DNA of 64,000 nucleotides from Hippopus hippopus (GCA_946811185.2 OX328113.1:20993521-21057520); one strand, 5' to 3'. Positions 31,785-43,189 are shown, counted from the stretch's first letter. The notes: generated from the sequence alone by a model not told the origin. Translations and numbers: made by a program.

Positions 31785-31948
31785 TCTTCTCCTTGTCCAT
31801 CTTCTTCACTTCCTTCTCCTCCTCCTGTCTCCTTCTTCTTCTTTTCCTTCTTCTTCTTTATCATCATCATGTTCTTCTTCTTTTTTTTTCTTCACTTCTT
31901 TCTTTCCCCTCTTTCTTCTTCTTCTTCTTCTCTTAAAAAAAAAAAAAA
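31785..31948. repeat. Polypyrimidine tract, TTC/TCC-rich, ending in poly(A)
   Basis: About 150 bp almost entirely C and T, followed by a run of 15 A at 31935-31949. Possible retroposon tail or triplex-forming tract. Confidence 0.8.
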
Positions 31949-32097
31949 AGTGTTTTGCTGCTGTTTGAGACAAATTTAACTTCCTCAGCACGCTGCAATG
32001 GAGTATGGGTTGGTTAAAGTTGATAATTTTCATTTTTGATCAATTGCTAATCTGGTGGATGAGATAAGTTTTGATGGTTTTTCTTTTATGATCTAAA

Positions 32098-32221
<124 letters not shown>

Positions 32222-33069
32222 TACCTAGATCTGAACGATTTTTCACGCCAATTGTTTGAATTGTCAAGTTGCTCTCGTACAGATCTCGTAAAAGTTTGCT
32301 GTATTTCGATAGAAAGAAACGGATCTACAGCTTTTAACAAAGATTTTAGATCCAGAACATGAGTAGATCTAGGCCTATATTCAAGCTCCTGGATCACAGA
32401 ATAATTCTTTTATCCAAACAGAAGATTTTCTTCTGGTATTCACAAGGAGAGAACATTTATAAATCCATCGTATCGAACCCCAAAAAGATTGTCATGAATG
32501 TATTGATCCCGTATTTAGATCTATTTCTGACCTAATTTTCGTCTTCAGGGATCATTCTTGAATAGATCTAGATCTAATTGGTTTTAGAAGATGCTTGATT
32601 CCAATCACAAATTGTTGGTTTAATTCCGGCTGGTTTAGAAGTGTTCTTTGGAAAAAGTATTGCAAGAAACCAACTTAGCATCGCTGACCACCAGGAAAGA
32701 CATGCTTATACGAAGAAAAAATCTTTAACGACGTTCGCGACAGTTTCCATGTTCACGCTTCGTGTAACTATCACGCTCACCTTTTACTCGAAAAACGGTG
32801 AGCACCTAACACAATTGATCTTGCCACACCTATCAGCGTCTGCAGAATGGATAAACCAAGAACAAAAACGGGTTGTTTCATGTTAGCAAAATGAAGTAAA
32901 AAGTATTTGAATCAAGCCAAATAATTATATGCGAGGCAAGAATCCAAAATTACGCTTTCAAAAGATCGGACTGAAAGTCAAAGTGAATCACCTAACTACG
33001 TCACCTAACAACGGAAATACGGACACAGATGCTACTACTAGCGCTCCATCTGGCAGACGTATCGTCGAG

Positions 33070-33395
33070 CTAAAACATATTTTCAGATGCAGATGCTTTC
33101 AGTTTGGTCTAGTACAAAATTATGTCACTTGGTAAAGACTTGTAGAAAACGAGGGGCAGAACATAACTCTTTATCCCTTAGCTTGATGAGTCTGCAGCAG
33201 ACAACATTGATGAAAACACTGATGTCAAAAGGAGAAATTACCCCGAATGATTGATTTCTCCTTTTCCCACTATGATTTCTGACCCATCAAAGAAATGTGA
33301 TACATGAATACCAAGTTTTGGTTTAGCGTCTGCAAAACGCGTCAAATTTAGAAGAGTCTAAAATTAGTCGTTTGGAAATGGGTTGAATGCTAACA
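33070..33395. mobile_element. Family A remnants
   Basis: 33080-33135 has GCAGATGCTTTCAGTTTGG and TGTCACTTGGTAAAG. 33160-33390 is a decayed copy with ATTTCTCCTTTTCCCACTATG. Between 33400 and 34125 nothing is recognised. Confidence 0.6.
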
Positions 33396-34139
33396 TCAGT
33401 ATTACATTTATATGCTATGAATTGGTTTATTATGACCAACAAACTTGATTCATATAAATATTGTTGTATTATTGAAAAAAATTGAGATAATTTACTTCAT
33501 AAAATGTCTTTGTCTTTGACAAACATTACATTTACTCATTAGTTAGTGCCCCACCCACAAACTTAAAATGTATTTTCTGAAAAAATAAAGCCGGTGACCT
33601 ATTTGTTTTAAGCCTGATTCTTTTAGTTTAGTACCTGAATATTATTTATAGAAAAAATAAGAAAAATTTGAATGTTAGAACATTTTTTTTTTTAAAGATT
33701 GATACTCAGTGTACTCTAAATTATCTTTTTCATTAAATTTGATGTTTCACCAATACAATGACATAGAATTTGCTTATAATTGTTGTCATTTAAAAAATAT
33801 ACATAGACTTAGTTTTCATAGGTGAAATTTCATCCTGAACTGCCGCAATGCAGGGTGTACTGAAGGAAATATTCATAGAATTTTCCGAAAGCTGGTGACC
33901 CCCTTTTTATCTCCTATTTTTGTAGATCAGATAATAAACTATCACCAAACAAAGTTTCATGAAATTCTGAATGTTTTCAAAAAATTGTGAAACTGTAGCG
34001 ATTATCTTTAAGTCAGCTGTCGCCGTGCAATGAAATTTAGATCTATCTATAGATCTACGTAGATCTAATTACTGGTGTTTAAAGTCCTACCGTTGAACCA
34101 GACCAAACTTTCCGCCTATCCATTTCAGACGTGAAAAAC

Positions 34140-36178
34140 ATGTGGGATTCAATGACTAAAGTTAAAAACTTAACCAGACGTTTAAAGATCGTCCCCCCGA
34201 GAACAAGCTCAGCAAAGTCGTCAACATCGTCTTTGTCCTTGTATCCCTGCTACAGTAACTATTCTTCGCCTTCACCAACGAGCAAAGGGAAAACAAACTT
34301 TGATGATGTGTTTATGACGTCACCAAAAAGGCGGTTATCGTCGACTAAATCGGTGCCATTGTCGCCTCTGAGCAAAAATGACGTAAGGGATTGCAAACAT
34401 TTTGGCGAGTTGCAGATGAAGTTAGACGAAATCAATGCTGAGCTGGTAAGTTTAACTATCTCCAATAGGAAACGTAAGTCTCAATTAAAGATATCCACGT
34501 CCGGGTACTATGACCGCCATTTTGGGATTCCTATCTCCAATAGGACACGTAAGTCTCAATTAAAAATATCAACTTCCGGGTACTATATGGGATTTGGCAT
34601 ATAGATATACCCACATTTTTGCTGGTACACTGACCTCTTCGTTATTTAGTTTAAACGTATTTATTTTACATCGATTTAGAAACAAGTTCTTACAACTTAT
34701 ACTAGTGCTCTAATCTCTCGAGATTCGATTCGTTATTAGTTTCTAAACAAAAGGTAAAGAAATGGGGGTTGCTGGAAGTGCACAATAAATAAATCTAGAT
34801 TAATTACCCAGAAAAGAAAGAAGAAGAAAAAAAAAAAGGCTCGTGAAAACTAAGATCTAGCGAATCGACTCTAAAGCATAAAAGATCTCGATTCATAAAT
34901 GTTGAGTTTTCATAAAGTGGATGTTTGTTCATAAAGTGTGTCATTCTTGAGGTCATGTTGCGCGATTTCCATACCTACACAGGGTGAAATACCGGTATGA
35001 TATAAGAATTCAAGAACGGGAGACCAGGTAAATGATATTCCTAGATCTGTGCTGATACACCTAAATGAATGAGCCATGGTCTTCCAAAAAAGGGGGCTTA
35101 ATGCATCTCCGTGATGCATTATACCAAGGAAGCCATTACATAATTATGGATCCATAAAATTAATTTTTGTGTAACAATCAATGGAATAATGAGGTTGAGT
35201 GGTCTCTGGACATACAGAAAATTGACCAATAGCGAAAAGTTTCGGGTAGATACTTTTCGCAAATGGATTAAGCCCCTCTTTAACAAAACACGGTTTAATA
35301 GCTTTTCAACTTGTGAATCCAAGGATAAACACTAACAAGTGAAGCTAACAGCTGTTTTCTCCGTCTGACATTTTTACAAAAAACTGGTCGAGCTGCCAGT
35401 AGCAGCAGTAATGCACAGAATTAGTAATTCAACGGTTGAGGGTTCGATTTCTTGGACCTGTATTCGCCAACCTTTCCTAATTGCATTCGTACAGTTGTTC
35501 TCGGGGTCTTTAAAAGTCGGGGTTTGTGTGGTAAAGGGTTAAATTGATTGATTGTATGGTGTTTAACGCCATTTTCAACATTATTTCAGATATACCGCGG
35601 CGGTGAGTGCACCTATCCATGCTTTCCTGGAGTCTCTTTTACCAATACTCCACACAATTTTCTTTCCAAGCCACTGGCTGCTCTCCCACATAATCATCGT
35701 CGAAACAATGGTCAGCGGTGGGAGAGGAATGAATCCTTTCGCAATGACTATCATCAATCCCCGGAAAGAAATTGGCCGAGCCAGGGATCGAACCCACCAC
35801 CCCTTGTTCTCAAGTCCTGCACGCTACCGACTGAGCTACCGAGACTCGGCAGGTAAAGGGTTAAACAAAACAAACAACAAACTATAGATACAATTATCTA
35901 AACATTATTTTATTACTTTTTTACAGCTTTCTATAAAAAGAGCCGACGAAGAATTAGCAAGCAAGTTCCTAGTACTGTATACAGAAATACACAAACTTAA
36001 AGTCTCCAATTCTTACGTGAAGAACGGAGAACTTTTAGACGAAGCCATACACGAAGCCGAAATAGCCAGCAATTCACCAATGATCACTGATGAGCCAAGA
36101 AAGGCTTTGAATAAAGTTCTGCAACAGCGCGGTATCACAAGGATGAATTTATGGATCCGTCGCTTTTCGTGCTCCTGA
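34140..36178 (+). CDS. FAM167 (DIORA) family protein, two exons
   Basis: Exons 34140-34445 and 35927-36178 join in phase 0 (GAGCTG|gtaagt ... ttacag|CTTTCT) and encode 185 residues ending in TGA. The N-terminus has VKNLTRRLKI, like the LKALTEKLRL segment of FAM167A, then a Ser/Thr/Pro-rich stretch. The coiled-coil-prone middle continues across the junction (LQMKLDEINAEL, LYTEIHKLKVSNSYVKNGEL). The C-terminus GITRMNLWIRRFS closely matches the conserved VTKMNINSRRFS end of vertebrate FAM167A/B, which are 214 and 163 residues. The family has no catalytic role I can name; human FAM167A (DIORA-1) is known from autoimmune risk association. The start is the first ATG in the exon (34140). It follows an acceptor (catttcag, 34121-34128), and the frame stays open upstream, so a 5' exon may exist. 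The intron contains a 75-bp duplication next to the donor and a reverse-strand SINE. Confidence 0.82.
34456..34590 (+). repeat. 75-bp tandem duplication beside the FAM167 donor site
   Basis: CTATCTCCAATAGGA(A/C)ACGT, then AAGTCTCAATTAAA, then TCCGGGTACTAT occurs at 34456 and again at 34531. Each copy contains an additional CGTAAGT donor-like sequence. Confidence 0.85.
34648..34735 (-). mobile_element. SINE type S4, truncated
   Basis: GTTTAAACGTATTTATTTTAC and AGAAACAAGTTCTTACAACT match S4; the copy stops after CTCGAGATTCG. Confidence 0.75.
35071..35303. mobile_element. Family B copy
   Basis: GAGCCATGGTCTTCC and GGGGGCTTAATGCATCTCC at the left; GGATTAAGCCCCTCTTTAAC at the right; the inner hairpin is largely deleted. 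Confidence 0.72.
35545..35850 (-). mobile_element. SINE type S1
   Basis: The minus strand has head CGGTAGCTCAGTCGGTAGCG and GGTTCGATCCCTGGC. The tail (TTGATTGATTGTATGGTG) is at 35545. Located in the FAM167 intron, 75 bp upstream of the second exon's acceptor. Confidence 0.85.
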
Positions 36179-36239
36179 GTTCATTTTCAGTCACTGTTTT
36201 CCAGTTTTCTAGATGTTATAACACATGGATGGTGCATTT

Positions 36240-36615
36240 CTTAAATTCTTTAACTAGTCTTCAAAATCTAAGACTTCTACACTGAGAAAGCATTTGCATA
36301 CAGCATATTATATGCTGCTCAAATTATTGGATTTGTATTTAAATTTTAAAGGTTAGAAAAGTAAACAAAATGTGGCGTAATTTCTCCTTTTCCAACTATG
36401 TTTTCAAAAATTAGGAACATTGTCTTCCATAGACTTGCTAAAATGCGGGATCATTTGGAAAAGAGTTAACCCTTCTTGTAACCAGCATTTTTCTCCTTTT
36501 CCCACAATGTTTTCTACTCTTTAGAAGACAAACATTATGCTCTTGGTAACATTTAAATTTATCTTCAAATGTTTTCATTTTGGGAAAAAAAAATAGAAAA
36601 CATGCTAAATTGTGT
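36240..36615. mobile_element. Family A remnants 3' of the FAM167 gene
   Basis: 36240-36470 minus (decayed hairpin, GGAAAAGAGTTAA) and 36471-36610 plus (ACCAGCATTTTTCTCC, CCACAATGTTTTCTACTC). Confidence 0.65.
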
Positions 36616-36892
36616 CGGCTTTAAAGAGTAAACTTCACATAGACATCATATGACTAGTCTACGTCTCCTAAGATGATCTTGAAACCATTGTAGCGGATGC
36701 AGCATGGACTGGTCCTCTTTTTTATGTTATTGCTCAACTTTACTAATTATTCAAATTAAAACTGTCCCACCTTGTTCCACATTGTTTATTTCCTTTTGAA
36801 TCTGAATGAAACGTGACTTGGTCATACTTTTCTCAAAACCGTCTGTATGATTTCTCGGTGAAAGTGATGTTTATCATATCATCATCGTCAAA

Positions 36893-36978
36893 GATTGATT
36901 GACTGATTGATTGATTGATTGATCGATCGATCGGTCGGTTACTTCGACCGACCTACCGATCGATCGATTGATTGATTG
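36893..36978. repeat. GATT/GATC inverted repeat
   Basis: (GATT)n GATCGATCGATCGGTCGG and its inverse CCGACC..CCGATCGATCGATTG flank a ~10-bp loop (TTACTTCGA). Confidence 0.8.
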
Positions 36979-37042
36979 TCACACTATAATTACAGGTAAA
37001 TAAGGAAAAGATGAGTCAGTTGCAAATCTGTTTCAGGAGATA

Positions 37043-37225
37043 AGGAGTTAATCCAGCTAACCGCGACTCACTGACCTTTTGCGGACGGCGGAGATCAAGA
37101 TCAGACTGCACAGAACGTGCAGTCTGATATTGGATCTACACTGTCCGATAAGGAGATATAATTCCCCAAAACATACCTTTGAAATAGCAATATTTGGGAT
37201 TTTACTGTCTAATTGAAAATTTCAT
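37043..37225. mobile_element. Family C copy
   Basis: TTAATCCAGCTAACCGCGAC, TTTTGCGGACGGCGGAGATC, core GACTGCACAGAACGTGCAGTC, CTACACTGTCCGATAAGGAG. It lies between FAM167 and the GPCR. Confidence 0.75.
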
Positions 37226-37272
37226 TTTAGTTATATATAGTAGGATAAAAAATTCTATGGCAAGTAAAAACG

Positions 37273-38790
37273 TCACTCTTGTGTACATTTCGCAAAGCAT
37301 CTGGAAAATATGTGCATAGCAATCTTACGGAATTTCGAATCACAGATACCATAAATGATTGGATTAGCGGTAAAGTTGATGAAATAAGATCGTAAAAATA
37401 ATTTGTACAATATATACTCGGTGTTGGACAGACTGTTGACAAAGTTTTTGTCTAGTCCTCTTGCAGCAAGAAGGGCTATAACTGGAATGTAACTTGTAAT
37501 AAAGGTCAAGGTCACGCTAAGCATCATGATTATTGACCTTCTACATGCACTATGCAAGGAATGTCGAGTTTGACAAGAGAATGGCCTGGCCTTTCTCTCT
37601 GCAACTTTTTCACCATCCAAGACATTTTCAGATGCCATTAACTGTGCGTAAGAAGTTGAATGTATGCTTGGTGAATCTTGCGTGCGATTTTGGGTCGACA
37701 AAGTTGCTTTAGCATCCTCAGGCTTCGTAATGGCGTCAGATTTTATTTCCGGTTCAAGATTGGGTCTGTTGCCATGCTTAGGTTTTTTAGGTTCCAAGGT
37801 AGAGTCGTTGCTATGGGTAGCAGATTTCTCAACTTTTGAATAGTCAACACCGTTGAAAACTGTACTGTCCGTGTCTGCGTCAGTTTGTAAACCAGAGGAC
37901 CGGTTCACACACGGTTTCTTTCCGAATTTGACTCTGTATAGACACGGTGCACCAACATCTCGAACTCTATCACGCGTCCATTTTCTCGTGATGAAGACAC
38001 TACTACTTCTGCTTTTCTGATCAACAGTAGACTTCGTTTCATGGCTGCTTGCATTTGATTGACACCCATCTTGTCTTTGAATTCTTGATGAGTTGTGTGA
38101 TGACATTTTCTTTGCTTGTTTATAAATCGCTATCACCGCGCAGGAATACATAACAGTGACTGAAATTAAAGTTGCCAAAAATATCAGTACATAAACCAAG
38201 GCACCCAAAAACGGCCAAAAAGTATCTTTTATACCATCATCAACTGAACACTCTATTAGTGGCAGATCATAATACTGCAAAACTACAGTCCTTTTGCCGA
38301 AAATAAAAACATTTTGAACTGCAATCAAAGCACCGACCAGAATGGACAGTATGCAAAGAAGACGAACTTTCCTTAGAGATATTTGTTTAGAGAGGGGCTT
38401 GCACACCTTTTTATATCTCTCAAAGGCGATTGAAATCAGAATCAATGACGAGCTGACAGTTACCAAGGAATCGAAGAACCCGGATGCCTTACACAGGACT
38501 GGTATGTAAAGTCTGTACTGGTTCGGGATGGTGAGAGTGTGAGCGGGCACGATGATAACACACGTGAGGAAGTCTATAGCGCTGAGGTACAGTATAAACA
38601 AACGTGTATTCGAGATCTGATACCTCGTCTGGTAAATGTAGAACACAAGTCCATTCCCAATGGAGCCCAAAATAAATATGGCGGATAGTAGTATAAATGT
38701 TGGAACAAAACGCATCATTTCAGAGTGAACAATTTTGTCCAGTGTCTCAGTCTCGCTGACCGGAATCTTCCCGTCTGACAGATCAAACAT
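37273..38790 (-). CDS. Rhodopsin-class (class A) G-protein-coupled receptor, intronless, orphan
   Basis: A single 505-residue reading frame. Seven hydrophobic segments are visible: TM1 ~29-53 with GN at 45-46, TM2 ~64-86 with Asp73, TM3 with Cys100 at its start and ERY (124-126) in place of DRY, TM4 ~143-165, TM5 ~192-222, TM6 ~418-442 with Pro436 but no CWxP, TM7 ~455-481 ending NPIIY (476-480). Cys181 in extracellular loop 2 is the likely disulphide partner of Cys100. The third intracellular loop is very long (~225-415) and Ser/Thr/Lys-rich. Cys498 and Cys502 are possible palmitoylation sites. It should be a plasma-membrane receptor that signals through heterotrimeric G proteins. The ligand cannot be read from sequence; the long third loop and ERY resemble peptide or amine receptors, and TM3 lacks the usual amine-binding Asp, which favours a peptide or other ligand. 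Lineage-specific expansion of intronless GPCRs is common in molluscs. Confidence 0.9.
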   Translation of the reverse strand: MFDLSDGKIPVSETETLDKIVHSEMMRFVPTFILLSAIFILGSIGNGLVFYIYQTRYQISNTRLFILYLSAIDFLTCVIIVPAHTLTIPNQYRLYIPVLCKASGFFDSLVTVSSSLILISIAFERYKKVCKPLSKQISLRKVRLLCILSILVGALIAVQNVFIFGKRTVVLQYYDLPLIECSVDDGIKDTFWPFLGALVYVLIFLATLISVTVMYSCAVIAIYKQAKKMSSHNSSRIQRQDGCQSNASSHETKSTVDQKSRSSSVFITRKWTRDRVRDVGAPCLYRVKFGKKPCVNRSSGLQTDADTDSTVFNGVDYSKVEKSATHSNDSTLEPKKPKHGNRPNLEPEIKSDAITKPEDAKATLSTQNRTQDSPSIHSTSYAQLMASENVLDGEKVAERKARPFSCQTRHSLHSACRRSIIMMLSVTLTFITSYIPVIALLAARGLDKNFVNSLSNTEYILYKLFLRSYFINFTANPIIYGICDSKFRKIAMHIFSRCFAKCTQE

Positions 38791-38989
38791 GGCGATGACG
38801 AGTAGGTCTGTTTATCCACAGCGAACTTCCATATTTTTTTCTGCAACTCCTACTGTATGTAACCCTACAATTAGAAGTATTTCCCTTTAAAACCTTTCAA
38901 AGATATTTACAAAGTTTTAACAAATCACTTGCTGCAGCCTACTTTTTTTCAGCAGCAGCTGCAGATTCTTTTTAAAGACAAATTATTGA

Positions 38990-39995
38990 AATTGAGCAAC
39001 ACCTTATTTGTCGTCTATGAATGCTTTTAATATCAGCGAGTCTAAAAAATGGTGTGATGGTGCAAAAAGTTCATAAATGTTATATGGCCTGTTAAAGCCC
39101 TAAAACAGTGAGTAAAACTGAGATAACATGTATGAACCATGCGACACAGCTAACAACTTGTCTAAGAATCCGAATCAAACACTAAATAATCAAGGTTAAC
39201 AACTGTCTTTCTTTACTGGCATGGGCGTAACTGCATCTTTTTTTTTAAACTTACGCAAATGTGGAAAGAGGCTGTGGAATCTGAGTTTCGGGGCTTCAGG
39301 GGGCAGAGCCCCTTATGGGGGCGGAAGAAAACGAATGTAGGCACTCTTCAACTTCAAAAATCAGCTTTGCGTTTCCACAATTTTAATCGTGTGTGTGTGT
39401 GTGTGTGTGTATACACACACACACACACACACACACACGGGAATTTCGATATTACGCATTTGCGTACGTGCGTATGCCTGGCTACGCCACTGACTAGCCA
39501 CATCTTTTATTTTTTCAGCCTGACGGTTCAAATGGTCCTTACAAAGTATCTCCAGAAATAAATTTACAGTAGACAACCTTTAAACACCCTCTTAAAAATG
39601 AAATAATGTACATTACGAGACTGATAAATAAATAAATAAATATTAATACATTGTGGCAATAGATTAACTTTGCTGCTTGTTTTAATGACAACTTTTTCAT
39701 TTGACGCAGTCATTTGAAAGTCTGTAGCAAGGCGCAAAAAGTTGTCTGCTCTGGTTAACTGTTTACGAGATGATACTTTTATGTAAAATGTTACACATGC
39801 CAAAATTGAAAGAATTTGCAGACGACAGATTAGTTTTGCAGAAACGGCAGAACTTAGCTGTAAGAGGGTAAAATACACGGTGGGAAAAAGGAGGAAATGC
39901 TGGTTTCAAACATTCTCTACCTTTACTCCCATGTTTTCCATTCTTTTTCGGTATTGTTAGAACTCGGGTTTATTTGGTAAAGGAGTGAATTAATA
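38990..39995. mobile_element. Mixed repeats: family A remnants and an unclassified element
   Basis: 39745-39990 is a minus family-A copy. 39218-39496 is bounded by GGCATGGGCGTAACTGC and its rough inverse GGCTACGCCACTG, and holds the GT/CA palindrome. 38990-39060 has a short family-A trace. Confidence 0.55.
39391..39438. repeat. (GT)n-TATA-(CA)n palindromic microsatellite
   Basis: About ten GT units, then TATA, then about twelve AC units; each half is the reverse complement of the other. Confidence 0.92.
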
Positions 39996-40479
39996 TAAGG
40001 TTAACCGAAGAGCTAATTATTTACCTGTTTAGACATTAGTCCGTTTCAGATCATAAATCATTTGATTTTCAAACTTTGTTTCAGTTTTAGAAATACATGT
40101 AACACAAATGATTACAATACTTACTTTATATCAAACAAATTCGTTGAACAATTTACATCATCGCCCCAATACTACACATGTTTCAATAGACAGTATTTCA
40201 TTGGTCGAGTTGAAGGGGCAAAAAGCAATTTAATTGGTTGGAAATTCACCACGTGAACCAAGTAGCAGCACCCACTCCTTACTGAATCATGGTTGTCTAG
40301 GAAATCCCGTACTTAGGAATCTGCTCTTATATGCGCAGCATTCATTGAGATGTTGATGCTTTTAATTCCGATTAGGAGATATTGAACTTGAATGATTAGT
40401 AAATCAAGAAGCGGGTTCAATGGCCAACACCCATGTAGGAAACTCTTGGCCGTATAGGAAAGCCTTTTGACAAGAATTC

Positions 40480-41870
40480 TACTTCCAGTTATTTAGAATA
40501 CATGTAGCTACAACTGAAAAACGGGTCCCCGCTCCACGGTTGAGACAGAGAGTTTACATGAATTTTATCAGCCGCATGGCGTCGTCTGCGCATGTCATAT
40601 TCTTCGAAGATTCGACTTGTCTTATATGACGCACCACTCCCCCCAATATTGGGGGGATTGTAGTCACTCGTCACAACTCGGCCGATTCCGTACCTACATC
40701 TAACCTCGTCCGTATCAAGGAGATTTCCATTTTGAAATGAGAATCAAGTGATTCTATATATAGCGCGCCACTGACAGTCGTTTAGCAACGACATAAACAA
40801 CCTCGATGAAGTTATTCACATCTGTTTATCTGTCGGTAAAAATTTCAATCGAAATTGATAAACCACGTTAAATAATGAATGTACGAAGTGTTTGTCAACT
40901 GGACTGAAATATAGTTAGAAAGATTTCGATATAAAATTGAAACTCAAGTTTTCTTTTTTAAGAGGAGCCTTACAATTTTCAGAACGGTTAACCGGCGTAT
41001 TTCCGGGTATGTACCGATCTGGTGCATATCAATCCACCAGATACAGCCGAGGGATTTGATGGCTCCCATCACCCGAGGTATGCTGAATGGGATTGTAGTA
41101 ATACGCGCTATAAAGTAGCAATGGAGAAAATGGCTTTTATCAATACGTTTGAGGAGAAATCAGGCCTGTTTTAGCTCCAGGTTTCTCTAAACTGCTGATC
41201 ATAGCTGAATGAATCGCACCAGATAGCGTTTTATTGAGTAAACGTTTATTTTAGTTTGAAATTCAAAGTAACGGTTGTCGCGTAGAAAAGTAGTCCGGTT
41301 CTGTACCCAGGATGCCCCGTTGTCATATTCTTCGAAGATTCGACCTGTCTGCTATGACGCATCACCCATCCCCCGAATATTCGGGAAAAGTAGGGCTTAC
41401 AGCGAAGCTATTAGCCTGTTACCCAAGCATGTAGGGGCTGTTTTAATAAATGGCCGATGCATAGGTTACATGCTAGCCGATCACAGCTGAATGAATCGCA
41501 CCAGGTAGCGTTTTATTGCGTAAATGTTTATTATTTTGAAATTCAAAGTAACGGTTGTCGTTTTGAAAAATTAGTCCGCTTCTGTACCCAGCATGCCATA
41601 TTAGATAGATGTGTATTTGTAGAATGCCATCTAGCGGGAGATAATGGCCGCATGGCTGAGAACTGTTTGTAGCACAGAAAAGCTGGTGTTCGCATGATTG
41701 GCGCATGGATTTAGAGCGGCGCTCTGATGCATTATATCAAACCATTCGGCATACCTCGGGTGATGGGAGCCATCAATGTAGATGTAGGTACGGAATCGGC
41801 CGAGTTGTGACGAGTGTATACCAAACAAGTCATCACATACTGACGGATCCATACATTCCATTTAGTTTAA
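40480..41870. repeat. Composite region of interleaved inverted and direct repeats
   Basis: CTCGTCACAACTCGGCCGAT at ~40667 reappears inverted at ~41797; TGGCTCCCATCACCCGAGGT at ~41061 reappears inverted at ~41753. GCTGAATGAATCGCACCAG is repeated directly at 41203 and 41485, and CTTCGAAGATTCGAC at 40604 and 41332. No reading frame of interest. 40000-40480 holds nothing recognised. Confidence 0.75.
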
Positions 41871-42025
41871 CAGCCTACTGATTCATGAGATAGAAAAGTC
41901 CATGGACATGCAGGAAATCTACAAATAAAAAAATGTATCGACTCATGTCAGCCTGCGCGGACTGCGCAGGCTGACATGCGTCGATACCTTTTGCAGACGC
42001 ATCAGTTCCCCTTTTCAAATAGCAT
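41845..42025. mobile_element. Family B copy
   Basis: Inner hairpin ATGTCAGCCTGCGCGGAC / GCGCAGGCTGACATG is intact; the outer ends are short. Confidence 0.7.
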
Positions 42026-42147
42026 GACAAAATTCACTGGTAACCTATATTCAAATATACCGATGAATGGAGTTTACCCTTTGTCAAACCAATCCGCTAT
42101 ACATGTATATCAAACGATCATTTGTTTTAAGAACCTGAACCTGCTTT

Positions 42148-42358
42148 TTAACCCTTATCCCGCTAAATAACTAAAATGAAATTTTTAATTCGATGGTAAA
42201 AACCCAAATATTGCTTTTCAAAGTTATGTTTTGGGGAATGATATCTCCATATCTGACAGTGTAGATCCAAGATCAGACTGCACGTTCTGTGCAATCTGAT
42301 CTTGATCTACACTGTCTGCAAAAGGTTAGTGAGTCGTGCTGAGCAGCCTAGGGGTTAA
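42148..42358. mobile_element. Family C, best-preserved copy
   Basis: TTAACCCTTATCCCGC at the left and CTAGGGGTTAA at the right, with a hairpin of GTAGATCCAAGATCAGAC / ATCTGATCTTGATCTAC around GCACGTTCTGTGC. TTAA at both ends. Confidence 0.8.
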
Positions 42359-42440
42359 AACATTGTGGGAATGTGAGAATATGCTGAGAGCCAGGATTTT
42401 CTCCTTTTCCCATAAAATTTTTTTATCTTATTATCAAACT
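42345..42440 (+). mobile_element. Family A remnant
   Basis: AACATTGTGGGAATGTGAGA and TTTTCTCCTTTTCCCATAAA are the two hairpin arms. Confidence 0.55.
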
Positions 42441-42654
42441 TTTCAAATGAACAAAGAAGACGAACATTGTGTATACGAGCACGTGGCTAGAAATAGGTTA
42501 CTGCGCATTTTGTCTTATCAAAATGATTCAAGGAAATTGATGAATACCTCATACTTGTAAAATGGAACATAGGATATTACTCACACATCCGTGCACTTTC
42601 AAACCTTTCACCCTTAGGGCGCTAAAATAATCTTTTCAGCTTAGACAAACAGCT

Positions 42655-42880
42655 TTCTTACCCATTGGCTTTTTACCTAGTTGGGATCGCTTTTTTATCT
42701 GTGGCATTTCTCCTAGTAGGGTATATATTTCTTTTTATCTATGGCTTCTTTTTACCTATTTGGTTATGGCTTTTTTGTCTGTGGCTTTTCTACCTAGTTG
42801 GTTTTTTTTTTTTGTCTGTGGCTTTTTACCTAGTTGGGTATGGCTTTTGTATCAATGGCTTTTTAGCTGATTTGTATAGC
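42655..42880. repeat. Imperfect ~20-40 bp repeats, T-rich
   Basis: TGGCTTTTTACCTAGTTGG and TTTGTCTGTGGCTTTT recur five to six times. A hydrophobic frame (42665-42931) results but looks like repeat translation. Confidence 0.7.
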
Positions 42881-43189
42881 GAATCCGCTTACTGTGATCG
42901 AAATGGCCAGGGCCAAGTACATCATGCGTAACGACGCATGCGCGCTCACTTTCAGTTTTGAATAGCCGGTGCAGTGCGGTAAATGGCCACAAAGACAACT
43001 ATAGTGAAAGGCGCTGTAAGGTTAAGAATGGTTAGTCAATAAATATCCTGATTTTATCGGTTTTGTTTCATTCTTACATCGGATATAATTATAAATGCAT
43101 TTAAACTATTCAACACCTCGTGTAGTTTCAGCCCACCTCCTCTATACAGTCGCGATCCTAGATGACAATTACAATAATTATGAGAAGAT

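Noticed and set aside
31806..32033. Lys/Glu/Arg-rich minus-strand frame
   Set aside because: Translation of the polypyrimidine tract's complement, with poly(A) making poly-Phe.
33400..34125. Promoter or 5' exon of the FAM167 gene
   Set aside because: AT-rich with no motif I could defend; the 5' end of this gene is left open.
42665..42931. 88-residue very hydrophobic frame, possible membrane peptide
   Set aside because: It is made of the repeated TGGCTTTTTACCTAGTTGG unit; no homologous feature.
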